A stretch of 64,000 nt of DNA from Chitinibacter fontanus. Its GTDB lineage: Bacteria > Pseudomonadota > Gammaproteobacteria > Burkholderiales > Chitinibacteraceae. Below are positions 55,634 to 64,000 of this stretch, in pieces. The number at the start of each line of letters is the position of its first letter. The stretch's first letter is position 1. The position numbers were made by a program, and so were the translations under genes. Where the stretch lies: NCBI RefSeq assembly GCF_013423785.1, contig NZ_CP058952.1:1515665-1579664 (forward strand), given 5' to 3'. The notes beneath the pieces were generated by a model that was not told where the DNA came from, made no database searches, and was given only the letters and a program-made list of their open reading frames with translations.

Positions 55634-56104
55634 TTACAATTCCGCTTTGATAGATGACAGCATATCAGCATGCTTAGCAGCGTCTACTTCGCGCTGCAGA
55701 ATCTTCTCAGCACCAGCAACGGCCAAAGTAGCCACTTGCTGACGGAGTGTTTCTTTTGCATGTTGAATTTGCTGCTCGATTTCACCTTGGGCACCAGCGA
55801 TCAGGCGTTCGCCTTCTACTTTGGCATTACCTTTGGCTTCATCGACGAGTTGTGCAGCACGCTTTTCAGCCTGTGCAATGATCTCAGCTGCTTGTTGCTT
55901 AGCTTCACGCAGTTTGTCTGCTGATTTTTTCTCAGCATTCTCAAGATCAAGCTTTGCGCGATCAGCGGCGGCAAGGCCATCGGCGATGCGCTTGGCACGC
56001 TCATCCATCATCTTGGTCAGCGGAGGCCAAACAAACTTCATCGTGAATAAGATCAGGATCGCAAATGTGATCATCTGACCTACAAGAGACATATTAAATT
56101 CCAC
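55634..56104 (-). CDS. atpF: ATP synthase Fo b subunit
   Basis: A 156-residue b subunit: one N-terminal membrane segment (about 5-24, [19 protein letters not shown]) and a long charged helix that forms the peripheral stalk. The start is a GTG at 56104: GGAGG lies nine bases before it, whereas the next ATG (four codons later) would be too far from that ribosome-binding site. It lies 33 bases after atpE and 7 bases before atpH. Confidence 0.95.
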   Translation of the reverse strand: MEFNMSLVGQMITFAILILFTMKFVWPPLTKMMDERAKRIADGLAAADRAKLDLENAEKKSADKLREAKQQAAEIIAQAEKRAAQLVDEAKGNAKVEGERLIAGAQGEIEQQIQHAKETLRQQVATLAVAGAEKILQREVDAAKHADMLSSIKAEL

Positions 56105-56137
56105 GCTGAATGTCCTCCTTAAAGGCTGATCAATTGA

Positions 56138-56440
<303 letters not shown>

Positions 56441-56520
56441 TTAAATCAAAATTTACTAGGTTGGGTAAAACTTTGTCCGACGTCGTGCACCCAACCGACA
56501 CACGCCACCGGACAGAAATC

Positions 56521-57321
<801 letters not shown>

Positions 57322-57696
57322 CTACTTTTTACCGTCAAATTGAATTAAAAGCCCAAACCAGTAGGCGCTTGCAGCTGCCAGGTATCCAACAAACACCCAA
57401 AGCCAATCTGCCTGCCGGTATAAAACAAATAACGCTGCAAACGCGAGCAACGTCATACAAAGCTTGGCCATTTCTGCCGCAAAATGGCGGCGCATAATTT
57501 CTGCTGCCGGGGCAAATTTCACGCTGTAGGCGATGGTTGCGTACAACACACTACCCAAAATTGCGATTAATCCACCTAAACCACTTGCAATTGCTGCTTT
57601 CTGACCCAAAATCAGTAGGAGCGCAACAGCGAGTACCACTGTGATCGCCACCTTCAAGCGAATCACGCCCCGAATCTGTGCTGTCCTGACCATCAT
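57322..57696 (-). CDS. atpI: ATP synthase assembly protein AtpI
   Basis: A 124-residue membrane protein with four hydrophobic segments, in the position of atpI at the head of the operon. AtpI proteins assist c-ring assembly or magnesium supply and are poorly conserved in sequence, so context matters here: it directly precedes atpB by 3 bases and follows the operon promoter. Two adjacent ATG codons (57696 and 57693) are possible starts, both after GGTGGA. Confidence 0.88.
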   Translation of the reverse strand: MMVRTAQIRGVIRLKVAITVVLAVALLLILGQKAAIASGLGGLIAILGSVLYATIAYSVKFAPAAEIMRRHFAAEMAKLCMTLLAFAALFVLYRQADWLWVFVGYLAAASAYWFGLLIQFDGKK

Positions 57697-57719
57697 TCCA
57701 CCGTAAGTGAAACCCCGCG

Positions 57720-57749
57720 ATTATACGGAGTAGATTTGCCCTACGTCAA
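57720..57749 (-). promoter_or_regulatory. Predicted sigma-70 promoter of the atp operon
   Basis: On the minus strand TTGACG (57744-57749), an 18-base spacer and TATAAT (57720-57725) form a near-consensus promoter 24 bases before the atpI ATG, predicting a short leader of about 15-20 bases. Confidence 0.75.
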
Positions 57750-57882
57750 TTTTACACATTGACTTAGCGGCATTTATTTTTCAACTTGATGCTAACCGGG
57801 TAAAAGAAAAGCCTTTCTTTTTAAACAAGTAATCATCAATTCAGAATTGGCGCCACATTTTGGTGCGCCGAACGCACCAGAC

Positions 57883-58719
57883 TTACATACGCGCCAACAA
57901 GGCGTCTAATTGCGCTTCATTTTCAAACTCAATCGTAATTCTGCCCTGCCCTTTCTTTCCGGCCAGAATCTGTACCTTCGTCCCCAATCGGGCAGAAAGG
58001 TTCTCTTGACGCGCAATTATTTGTGGGTCTACCGTCACTGGTTTTTTTTGCTGCGGTTCTGCTTGCATCTTTTTCACTAGCGCCTCTACTTCACGCACCG
58101 ACAGGCCCTTGAGCACGACATGCCTAGCAGCCTCTAGTTGGCGATCTGCGTTCAGTGGCAATAAGGCGCGGGCGTGCCCCATATCCAACTGCCCAGCAAG
58201 CAACATTTCACGCACCGCAGGCTCCAGATTCAACAACCGCAGTAGATTAGCTACCGCCGAACGCGACTTGCCTAATGCATGTGCTGCGGCTTCTTGCGTG
58301 AGGCCAAATTCATCAACCAAACGCTGAATGCCAATAGCTTCTTCGAGTGGGTTGAGGTTCTCACGCTGGATATTTTCGATCAGCGCCATCGCCAACGCAG
58401 CTTCGTCAGCAATCTCACGCACCAGCGCCGGTATTTCAGTCAGGCCAGCCAATTGAGCCGCGCGCCAGCGGCGCTCACCCGCAATAATTTCATACTGCTC
58501 AAGCCCAACTTCGCGCACCAGAATCGGCTGCATTAGCCCTTGGGCGCGGATCGAATTAGCCAACTCTTCCAGCGCTTCTTCATTCATCAAAGTTCGCGGC
58601 TGATATTTACCAGGCTGCAAGGCCGTCACTGCCAGCGTTTTTAGCGCATCACTTGCTGCTGGATCGCCCATAAGCGCATCCAGACCACGACCCAAGCCTT
58701 TGAATTTTTTACTGACCAT
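57883..58719 (-). CDS. parB: Chromosome partitioning protein ParB
   Basis: A 278-residue ParB/Spo0J protein, which binds parS sites near the origin and spreads as a CTP-dependent clamp. The N-terminal KGLGRGLDALMGD, the CTP-site motif GERRWRAAQLAG (81-92), the ENIQRENLNPLEEA segment and the helix-turn-helix (LTQEAAAHALGKSRSAVANLLRLL) are all intact. It follows parA by 68 bases in the same direction. No complete parS site was found in the window. Confidence 0.96.
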   Translation of the reverse strand: MVSKKFKGLGRGLDALMGDPAASDALKTLAVTALQPGKYQPRTLMNEEALEELANSIRAQGLMQPILVREVGLEQYEIIAGERRWRAAQLAGLTEIPALVREIADEAALAMALIENIQRENLNPLEEAIGIQRLVDEFGLTQEAAAHALGKSRSAVANLLRLLNLEPAVREMLLAGQLDMGHARALLPLNADRQLEAARHVVLKGLSVREVEALVKKMQAEPQQKKPVTVDPQIIARQENLSARLGTKVQILAGKKGQGRITIEFENEAQLDALLARM

Positions 58720-58787
58720 TGCGATTCCAATGATTGATTTAATAGGGTATTTACCGCTAAGCCAATCTATACATGGCTTGGCAGTAA

Positions 58788-59573
58788 TTACATCACAGGC
58801 ATTGCTTCCTGAGCGCCGTGACGTGCCAGCAGTTCTTCCGCCAAAGCCAGATAGGCTTGCGCGCCTTTGGATGACTTATCGTAAGCCAAAATCGGCCGCC
58901 CGTAGCTGGGGGCTTCAGCCAGCCGCACATTACGCGGGATCACAGTGTGATACAGCTTGCTGGTGAAATGCTTCACCAGTTGATCCGACACTTGCTGCGC
59001 CAAGGTTGAACGCGGATCAAACATGGTGCGCAATAAGCCTTCGATTTCAATTTTACGATTGAGGTTTTGTTTAATGCGTTTGAGCGTATTGACCAGATCA
59101 GACAACCCCTCAAGCGCATAATATTCGCACTGCATCGGGATCATCACGGCATCGGCAGCGACCAAACCATTGAGCGTGAGCAAATTGAGCGCAGGCGGGC
59201 AATCAAGAATAATAAAGTCATATTGCCCAGCCACTTGCTGCAACGCAGTCTTCAAGCGGGTTTCGCGCGCCTCGGCATCAACCAACTCCACTTCGGCACC
59301 CGCTAAATCTCGACTAGCTGGCAGCACGGCATAGCCACCTGACTCTGAAGGCTGAATGGTTTGGCCAATGTCTGAATCACCGATTAATAAGGAATACACC
59401 GAGTGGCGAAGCTTGGCCTTATCAATACCCGAGCCCATCGTGGCGTTGGCCTGCGGATCGAGATCAACCAGCAACACGCGCTTGCCCAAATGCGCAAGGC
59501 TCGCGGCCAAATTGACGGCGGTCGTGGTTTTACCTACGCCCCCTTTTTGATTCGCAATCGCCAATATTTTCAT
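58788..59573 (-). CDS. parA: Chromosome partitioning ATPase ParA (Soj)
   Basis: A 261-residue ParA/MinD-type ATPase acting with ParB in origin segregation. The deviant Walker A KGGVGKTT (10-17), VDLDPQANAT and DCPPALNLLTLN motifs are present. It lacks the N-terminal DNA-binding extension of plasmid type Ia ParA, as expected for a chromosomal copy. The ATG at 59573 is used because the adjacent upstream TTG adds only one residue. It lies 102 bases after rsmG. Confidence 0.96.
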   Translation of the reverse strand: MKILAIANQKGGVGKTTTAVNLAASLAHLGKRVLLVDLDPQANATMGSGIDKAKLRHSVYSLLIGDSDIGQTIQPSESGGYAVLPASRDLAGAEVELVDAEARETRLKTALQQVAGQYDFIILDCPPALNLLTLNGLVAADAVMIPMQCEYYALEGLSDLVNTLKRIKQNLNRKIEIEGLLRTMFDPRSTLAQQVSDQLVKHFTSKLYHTVIPRNVRLAEAPSYGRPILAYDKSSKGAQAYLALAEELLARHGAQEAMPVM

Positions 59574-59675
59574 CAATCCACTCTCTATTTGCTCAGGCCT
59601 TCACCGATTTGCTAGTTTACTCGGACAACGCGGCTTTTTGATGGCAAATCGACGCGCTGCAACAACTTGCCCTGC

Positions 59676-60326
59676 TTAGCCCTGCTTGCGGATATGCACC
59701 AAATGCCGCTCAGCGTCCAAGCCAGGCACTTGCAGCGCATCAATATGATCGACGTATACCGACGCAGGCAAACCTGCCACTTCCTCATGAGGGTATACCC
59801 CTTTCAGCGCAGCCCACTCACCGCCATCAGCCAACAGATGCTCCGTCCAGCGAATAAAGTCGCCCAAATCGGCAAAAGCGCGCGAGGTAATCACATCAAA
59901 CTTCGCCTCAGGCTCCACCGCTTCAACGCGGCCAGTAATAATACTGACGTTGGGCAATTGCAATTCCAGAATCGCCTGACGCAAGAAGGTCGTTTTTTTA
60001 TGGTTGGAATCGAGCAAAGTCAGTTGCCAATCGGGGCGTGCAATTGCAAATGGAATGCCCGGCGTACCAAAGCCCGAGCCCACATCGACCATGCGTAATG
60101 CACCTTCCGGCAGGTATTTCAATGGCGCCAGCGAATCAAGCAGATGATGCGTCACCATGCGCTCAGGCTCACGAATCGCCGTCAGGCTGTAGGTTTTATT
60201 CCATTTTTGCAACAACGCCACGTAGGCCAGCAATTTGCTCTGCTGAGCAACATCGAGCGGCAAATTCATTTCTGCCAAGCCTTGCGCCAGCATGGTCCCC
60301 AAATAGCCATTCATTGCGTCGCTCAT
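59676..60326 (-). CDS. rsmG: 16S rRNA (guanine527-N7)-methyltransferase RsmG
   Basis: A 216-residue methyltransferase (formerly GidB) that modifies G527 of 16S rRNA; loss gives low-level streptomycin resistance in other bacteria. The SAM-binding segment [17 protein letters not shown] (79-95) and [12 protein letters not shown] are intact. Its ATG overlaps the mnmG stop by 4 bases, the classical gidA-gidB coupling. Confidence 0.96.
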   Translation of the reverse strand: MSDAMNGYLGTMLAQGLAEMNLPLDVAQQSKLLAYVALLQKWNKTYSLTAIREPERMVTHHLLDSLAPLKYLPEGALRMVDVGSGFGTPGIPFAIARPDWQLTLLDSNHKKTTFLRQAILELQLPNVSIITGRVEAVEPEAKFDVITSRAFADLGDFIRWTEHLLADGGEWAALKGVYPHEEVAGLPASVYVDHIDALQVPGLDAERHLVHIRKQG

Positions 60327-62236
60327 TGCACATCCTTTACTGCCGATTCATCCGCTGCCGCCGCCATGCGGCTTTTCTTGATGTATACCACCAACAACGC
60401 AATCGCCGCTGGCGTCACGCCAGAGATGCGCGAGGCAATACCGAGCGTTTGCGGACGTTGTGTACTGAGTTTTTGTTGAATTTCTTTCGACAAACCGGGC
60501 ACTTGGGTGAAATCAAAATCATCCGGCAGGGCCACATCTTCCAGCGTATCGCGCTTGGCCACTTCGCCTTGCTGACGCTCGATATAGCCTTGGTATTTCA
60601 CTTGAATTTCGATTTGCTCAGCGACTTTTTCATCGGTAACGCCGGGGCCAGCGACTTCCAGCGTCATTAAGCTGGCGTAATTAACTTCGGGGCGGCGTAA
60701 CAGCTCGGCCAGCGTATATTCACGCTCAATGGCTTTGCCCAATACGCGCTCGGCTTCAGTGGCCGCCAAGATGCGCGGGTTCACCCACGTTGATTTCAGA
60801 CGCTCGAACTCTTTTGCGATCGACTCACGTTTTTCGCTAAATAGCTGCCATTGCTCATCGCCTACCAAACCAAGACGGCGACCGTGTTCAGTCAAACGCA
60901 AATCGGCGTTGTCTTCGCGCAGCTGCAAACGGAACTCGGCACGGCTGGTAAACATACGGTATGGTTCGGTAACGCCCTTGGTGATTAGGTCGTCGACCAA
61001 TACCCCCAGATACGCCTCATCGCGACCCGGGCACCACGGCACTTCGTCACGTGCGTACAGCGCCGCGTTCAAGCCGGCAAACAGACCTTGCGCTGCGGCT
61101 TCTTCATAGCCGGTGGTGCCGTTAATCTGACCGGCAAAATATAAGCCTTTGATGGCTTTCGATTCAAAACTGTTTTTCAGCGCACGCGGGTCAAAATAAT
61201 CGTACTCGATCGCATAGCCCGGACGCAAAATGCGTGCATTTTCCAAGCCTTCAATCGACTGCAAAGCCGCGAGCTGAATATCAAACGGCAAGCTGGTCGA
61301 AATGCCATTTGGATAGAATTCGTTGGTATCCAAACCCTCCGGCTCAAGGAAAATTTGATGGCTTTCTTTATCCGCAAAGCGATTGATTTTGTCTTCGATA
61401 CTCGGGCAATAACGCGGGCCCACGCCTTCGATTTTGCCAGTAAACATCGGGCTGCGATCAAAACCGCTGCGGATAATGTCGTGCGTTTTTAAGTTGGTAT
61501 GCGCGATCCAGCATGGCAGTTGTTTCGGGTGCATCTCGCGCGTGCCGCGCAGCGAAAACACCGGCTCCGGCGTGTCGCCCGGCTGAATGCCGAGCACGTC
61601 AAAATTGATTGTGCGGCCATCAATACGGGGCGGCGTACCGGTTTTCAGGCGCCCCACCGGCAATTGCAATTCGCGTAATTTTTGCGACAAGGTGATTGAG
61701 GCGGGGTCGCCCGCGCGACCGCCGACGTGGTTTTCAAGGCCAACGTGGATTTTGCCGCCAAGGAAAGTACCCGCCGTCAGCACCACCGCGCTAGCGCGAA
61801 ACTCGATACCGATTTGCGTGACCGCACCAACAACTTTATCGCCATCCAAAATCAAATCGTCAACGGCTTGCTGGAAGAGATCGAGGTTTTCTTGGTTTTC
61901 CAGCATATGGCGAATCGCGGCTTTATAGCGCACGCGGTCAGCCTGCGCCCGAGTTGCACGCACCGCAGGGCCTTTGCTGGAATTGAGGGTTTTAAATTGG
62001 ATGCCGGACATATCGGTCGCCAGCGCCATCGCGCCACCTAGCGCGTCGACCTCCTTAACCAAGTGGCCTTTGCCGATACCACCAATCGATGGGTTACAGC
62101 TCATCTGCCCTAAGGTCTCGATATTGTGCGTGAGCAGCAAAGTTTTGCGCCCCATCCGCGCGCTAGCCAGCGCAGCTTCGGTGCCAGCATGGCCACCACC
62201 AACAACAATCACATCATAACGAGTAGGGTAAAGCAT
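60323..62236 (-). CDS. mnmG: tRNA uridine 5-carboxymethylaminomethyl modification enzyme MnmG
   Basis: A 637-residue FAD enzyme (formerly GidA) that, with MnmE, modifies the wobble uridine of certain tRNAs. The FAD-binding [12 protein letters not shown] (11-22) and [17 protein letters not shown] near residue 50 are intact, as is the C-terminal tRNA-binding domain. The ATG at 62236 begins the conserved [14 protein letters not shown]; an upstream start would add 33 unrelated residues. Gene order mnmG-rsmG-parA-parB-atp is typical of a near-origin region. Confidence 0.97.
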   Translation of the reverse strand: MLYPTRYDVIVVGGGHAGTEAALASARMGRKTLLLTHNIETLGQMSCNPSIGGIGKGHLVKEVDALGGAMALATDMSGIQFKTLNSSKGPAVRATRAQADRVRYKAAIRHMLENQENLDLFQQAVDDLILDGDKVVGAVTQIGIEFRASAVVLTAGTFLGGKIHVGLENHVGGRAGDPASITLSQKLRELQLPVGRLKTGTPPRIDGRTINFDVLGIQPGDTPEPVFSLRGTREMHPKQLPCWIAHTNLKTHDIIRSGFDRSPMFTGKIEGVGPRYCPSIEDKINRFADKESHQIFLEPEGLDTNEFYPNGISTSLPFDIQLAALQSIEGLENARILRPGYAIEYDYFDPRALKNSFESKAIKGLYFAGQINGTTGYEEAAAQGLFAGLNAALYARDEVPWCPGRDEAYLGVLVDDLITKGVTEPYRMFTSRAEFRLQLREDNADLRLTEHGRRLGLVGDEQWQLFSEKRESIAKEFERLKSTWVNPRILAATEAERVLGKAIEREYTLAELLRRPEVNYASLMTLEVAGPGVTDEKVAEQIEIQVKYQGYIERQQGEVAKRDTLEDVALPDDFDFTQVPGLSKEIQQKLSTQRPQTLGIASRISGVTPAAIALLVVYIKKSRMAAAADESAVKDVQ

Positions 62237-62456
62237 GGCACACGGCCTCAAACAGCGGTAAAGGGGCAATATTCTACGCCAAAACAGGCACTTGGGTAAG
62301 CAAGAATGTTTTCTATCACGCCCCGCAAAAACCAATACTTGCTGCAGTCTTGACGAGATGCCACGGTCATTATCTTCGTGATAACCCCCATGCTTAGCAA
62401 TAAAATCATCACCAATTCAATATCTTAATTCGGCCCTGCTCCGACATAAAAACAAA

Positions 62457-62477
62457 AGCCCCGGCTTGGCCGAGGCT
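62457..62477 (-). terminator. Intrinsic terminator after the polyphosphate glucokinase gene
   Basis: Read on the minus strand, AGCCTCGG-CCAAG-CCGGGGCT is followed by TTTGTTTTT. A second hairpin built on AGCCAG/CTGGCT lies at about 62497-62522, just after the stop. The rest of the 295 bases before mnmG holds nothing I recognise. Confidence 0.75.
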
Positions 62478-62531
62478 AGATGTATATTGATAAAAGCCAG
62501 TCTTAGAAAGACTTAGCTGGCTATACGTCAT

Positions 62532-63302
62532 TTAAACATTAAATTGTTTGGCTGCTTCCAGTGCTGCGCCCACAATGCCGGCTTCATTTTTGAGTGATGC
62601 AGCAACCAACTCGAAACGTAGATTCTTCATTTCTGGAATGAATTTTTCGGCTTTCTTGCTCACGCCACCACCCACAATAACCAAATCAGGCGAGAACAAT
62701 AGCTGTAGATGCTCCAAATAGGCATTCAGGCGCGGGTTATATTCTTTCCAGCTTAAGTCTTTATCTTCTTTCACTTTGGCCGAGCAGTATTTTTCGGCAA
62801 TCATATCTTTCGGGAAAATAAGATGACCAAACTCGGTATTGGTGATCAACTTGCCATCCACGATCAAGGCACTACCAATCCCAGTACCCAAGGTAATCAC
62901 AATAATCTTGCCACCCCGACCTTTGGCAGCGCCAAACATCACCTCGGCAGAGCCTGCGGCATCGGCATCATTGAGTACAATCAGCGGCAACCCTGTGGCA
63001 TCACCCAATATTTTCTGCGCCGGAGCATTAATCCAGCTTTGATCGACATTCGCGGCCGATAAGGTCACGCCATTGTGCACAATCGCCGGAAAGGTACAGC
63101 CAATCGGCCCTTTCCAGTCAAAATGCTCAACAATTTGCTTCACCACTTTACCCACGGCTTCCGGTGTCGCCGGTTGTGGGGTTTCAATACGGTGGCGTTC
63201 TGCCACTAATTCGCCGGTATCAACATTGACCGGGGCACCTTTAATCCCTGTACCACCGATATCAATTCCCAAAACAATACGTGGAGAGGCTGCAGTCGTC
63301 AT
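62532..63302 (-). CDS. ppgK: Polyphosphate glucokinase, ROK family
   Basis: A 256-residue ROK-family kinase. The phosphate motif [14 protein letters not shown] opens the chain, followed by [15 protein letters not shown] and [16 protein letters not shown]. The pattern, including TEFGHLIF and [10 protein letters not shown], fits polyphosphate-glucose phosphotransferases, which use polyphosphate instead of or besides ATP to make glucose 6-phosphate. The lack of the CXCGXXGC zinc motif of other ROK kinases supports this. The start at 63302 is preferred over an in-frame start 13 codons upstream. A plain ROK glucokinase is the alternative. Confidence 0.85.
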   Translation of the reverse strand: MTTAASPRIVLGIDIGGTGIKGAPVNVDTGELVAERHRIETPQPATPEAVGKVVKQIVEHFDWKGPIGCTFPAIVHNGVTLSAANVDQSWINAPAQKILGDATGLPLIVLNDADAAGSAEVMFGAAKGRGGKIIVITLGTGIGSALIVDGKLITNTEFGHLIFPKDMIAEKYCSAKVKEDKDLSWKEYNPRLNAYLEHLQLLFSPDLVIVGGGVSKKAEKFIPEMKNLRFELVAASLKNEAGIVGAALEAAKQFNV

Positions 63303-63382
63303 GATGTATTCGTCGAAAAAAGGGTGGGTGGAGTGTGCCATTAAGCGCTAGGCACACCAACAAGTTAAAACCCGTATAACGG

Positions 63383-63967
63383 CTAAGGTTTAACCTGACG
63401 CAATTGAATCAGGCGTGCTTTATCGGCTTCGGCTTTTTCTTTAATGCGGATCAGTTCCTGATCCTGCCGTGCTAATGATTCATTAATTGAATTAATTTCA
63501 TCTCGATTTAAATCAATTTCTGTCTGCAAATCATTTGGAATCGGCTTTTTCGATTTAGCCAAGCGCTCAGTTTGCTTATTGAGGCGGTTGAGGCGTTCCT
63601 GCAAGGTTTGCAGGCGCAAACGGTTGGTTTGTTGTGCAGCGCCCAAGGCCTCGATCTGCCGATCACGCAAGATATCCACTTCTTCAGGCGTTGAAAAAGA
63701 CTGGAGCAAAGCACGATCTTTCCGCCGTTGCTCAATTTCTTTCTGTTTTTGCGCCTGTAACGCAGCACGCTCGGCTTCGCTCATACTGCTGCTGGCATTG
63801 CGTACACGTCCAGATTTATCTAGCTCGGCCACACCACCTTTGGTTTGGCCGGCTGGCGGCTTATCGCTATATTGCACTTTACCCGTTTCGTCCACCCAGC
63901 GGTATAAACCAGCCTGTGCGGTCGAAAATGAAGCTGCAAATAAAATCAAGACCAGCCAGTCACGCAT
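63383..63967 (-). CDS. Exported DUF4124 protein with coiled coil
   Basis: A 194-residue protein with a signal peptide (about 1-19, cleavage near AQA-G), a DUF4124 domain (GLYRWVDETGKVQYSDKPP) and a long coiled-coil rich in Gln, Arg, Lys and Glu (about 60-190). DUF4124 proteins are common in proteobacterial envelopes with no settled function. The ATG at 63967 is preferred over a GTG two codons upstream because of better spacing to AGGG. It lies 80 bases upstream of ppgK. Confidence 0.85.
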   Translation of the reverse strand: MRDWLVLILFAASFSTAQAGLYRWVDETGKVQYSDKPPAGQTKGGVAELDKSGRVRNASSSMSEAERAALQAQKQKEIEQRRKDRALLQSFSTPEEVDILRDRQIEALGAAQQTNRLRLQTLQERLNRLNKQTERLAKSKKPIPNDLQTEIDLNRDEINSINESLARQDQELIRIKEKAEADKARLIQLRQVKP

Positions 63968-64000
63968 AGACACTAACCCTGTTGGATGCCGTATTGGGCA

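Noticed and set aside
59775-59787. GGGTATACCCC palindrome in rsmG
   Set aside because: It resembles the intergenic repeat family but lies inside coding sequence, is not ATATACCC, and can be explained by codon choice.

Overview
This 64 kb window looks like a chromosomal segment of a betaproteobacterium. I favour the order Neisseriales and a chitinolytic family such as Chitinibacteraceae, with moderate confidence. The reasons are the mnmG-rsmG-parA-parB-atpIBEFHAGDC block, the abundance of chemoreceptors, a secreted protein made of two chitin-binding modules, and moderate GC. The family assignment is inference; no rRNA gene is present to settle it.

Layout. (1) 0.1-22.5 kb: a type VI secretion system (T6SS) locus, ordered tssM<-tagX<- | ->tssJ-tssK-tssL-tssE-vgrG-[cargo]-clpV-unknown-PAAR | <-tssA | ->tssF-tssG. 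The cargo (10.5-13.9 kb) is clearly AT-rich. It holds the 3' end of vgrG, a LysM + M15-peptidase protein that is probably a peptidoglycan-cutting effector, and two small signal-peptide proteins that are candidate immunity proteins. TssB, TssC and Hcp are not in the window. (2) 22.7-25.6 kb: a GntR (YtrA-type) regulator, ABC ATPase, permease and a DUF2807-like envelope protein in one operon, with a promoter and a possible operator. (3) 25.6-42.3 kb: mixed genes including YfaZ and TraB/GumN proteins, a NIT/tandem-PAS chemoreceptor, a MetF-like reductase, an AT-rich secreted hydrolase, RhlE, an FTR1 iron permease with a cupredoxin, YaeQ, FKBP, a frameshifted dCache chemoreceptor, glycerate kinase and the chitin-binding protein. 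(4) 42.5-47.5 kb: a signalling cluster of HD-GYP protein, stand-alone PAS protein and two chemoreceptors. (5) 47.6-50.7 kb: glnK-amtB with a recognisable sigma-54 promoter and NtrC site, then ubiK and a GNAT acetyltransferase. (6) 50.8-62.2 kb: the complete ATP synthase operon with its promoter and terminator, then parB, parA, rsmG and mnmG. (7) 62.5-64 kb: polyphosphate glucokinase and a DUF4124 protein.

The most notable observations are the effector/immunity cassette and its composition boundary inside vgrG; an intergenic repeat family built on ATATACCC / ATACC-N6-GGTAT, usually just after stop codons; a chemoreceptor with a CZB-like domain that seems to have lost all its zinc ligands, next to a separately encoded PAS sensor; and the chemoreceptor frameshift at a G5/T5 homopolymer. 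No tRNA, rRNA, CRISPR array, insertion sequence or prophage was recognised, and no gene-free stretch exceeds 300 bases.
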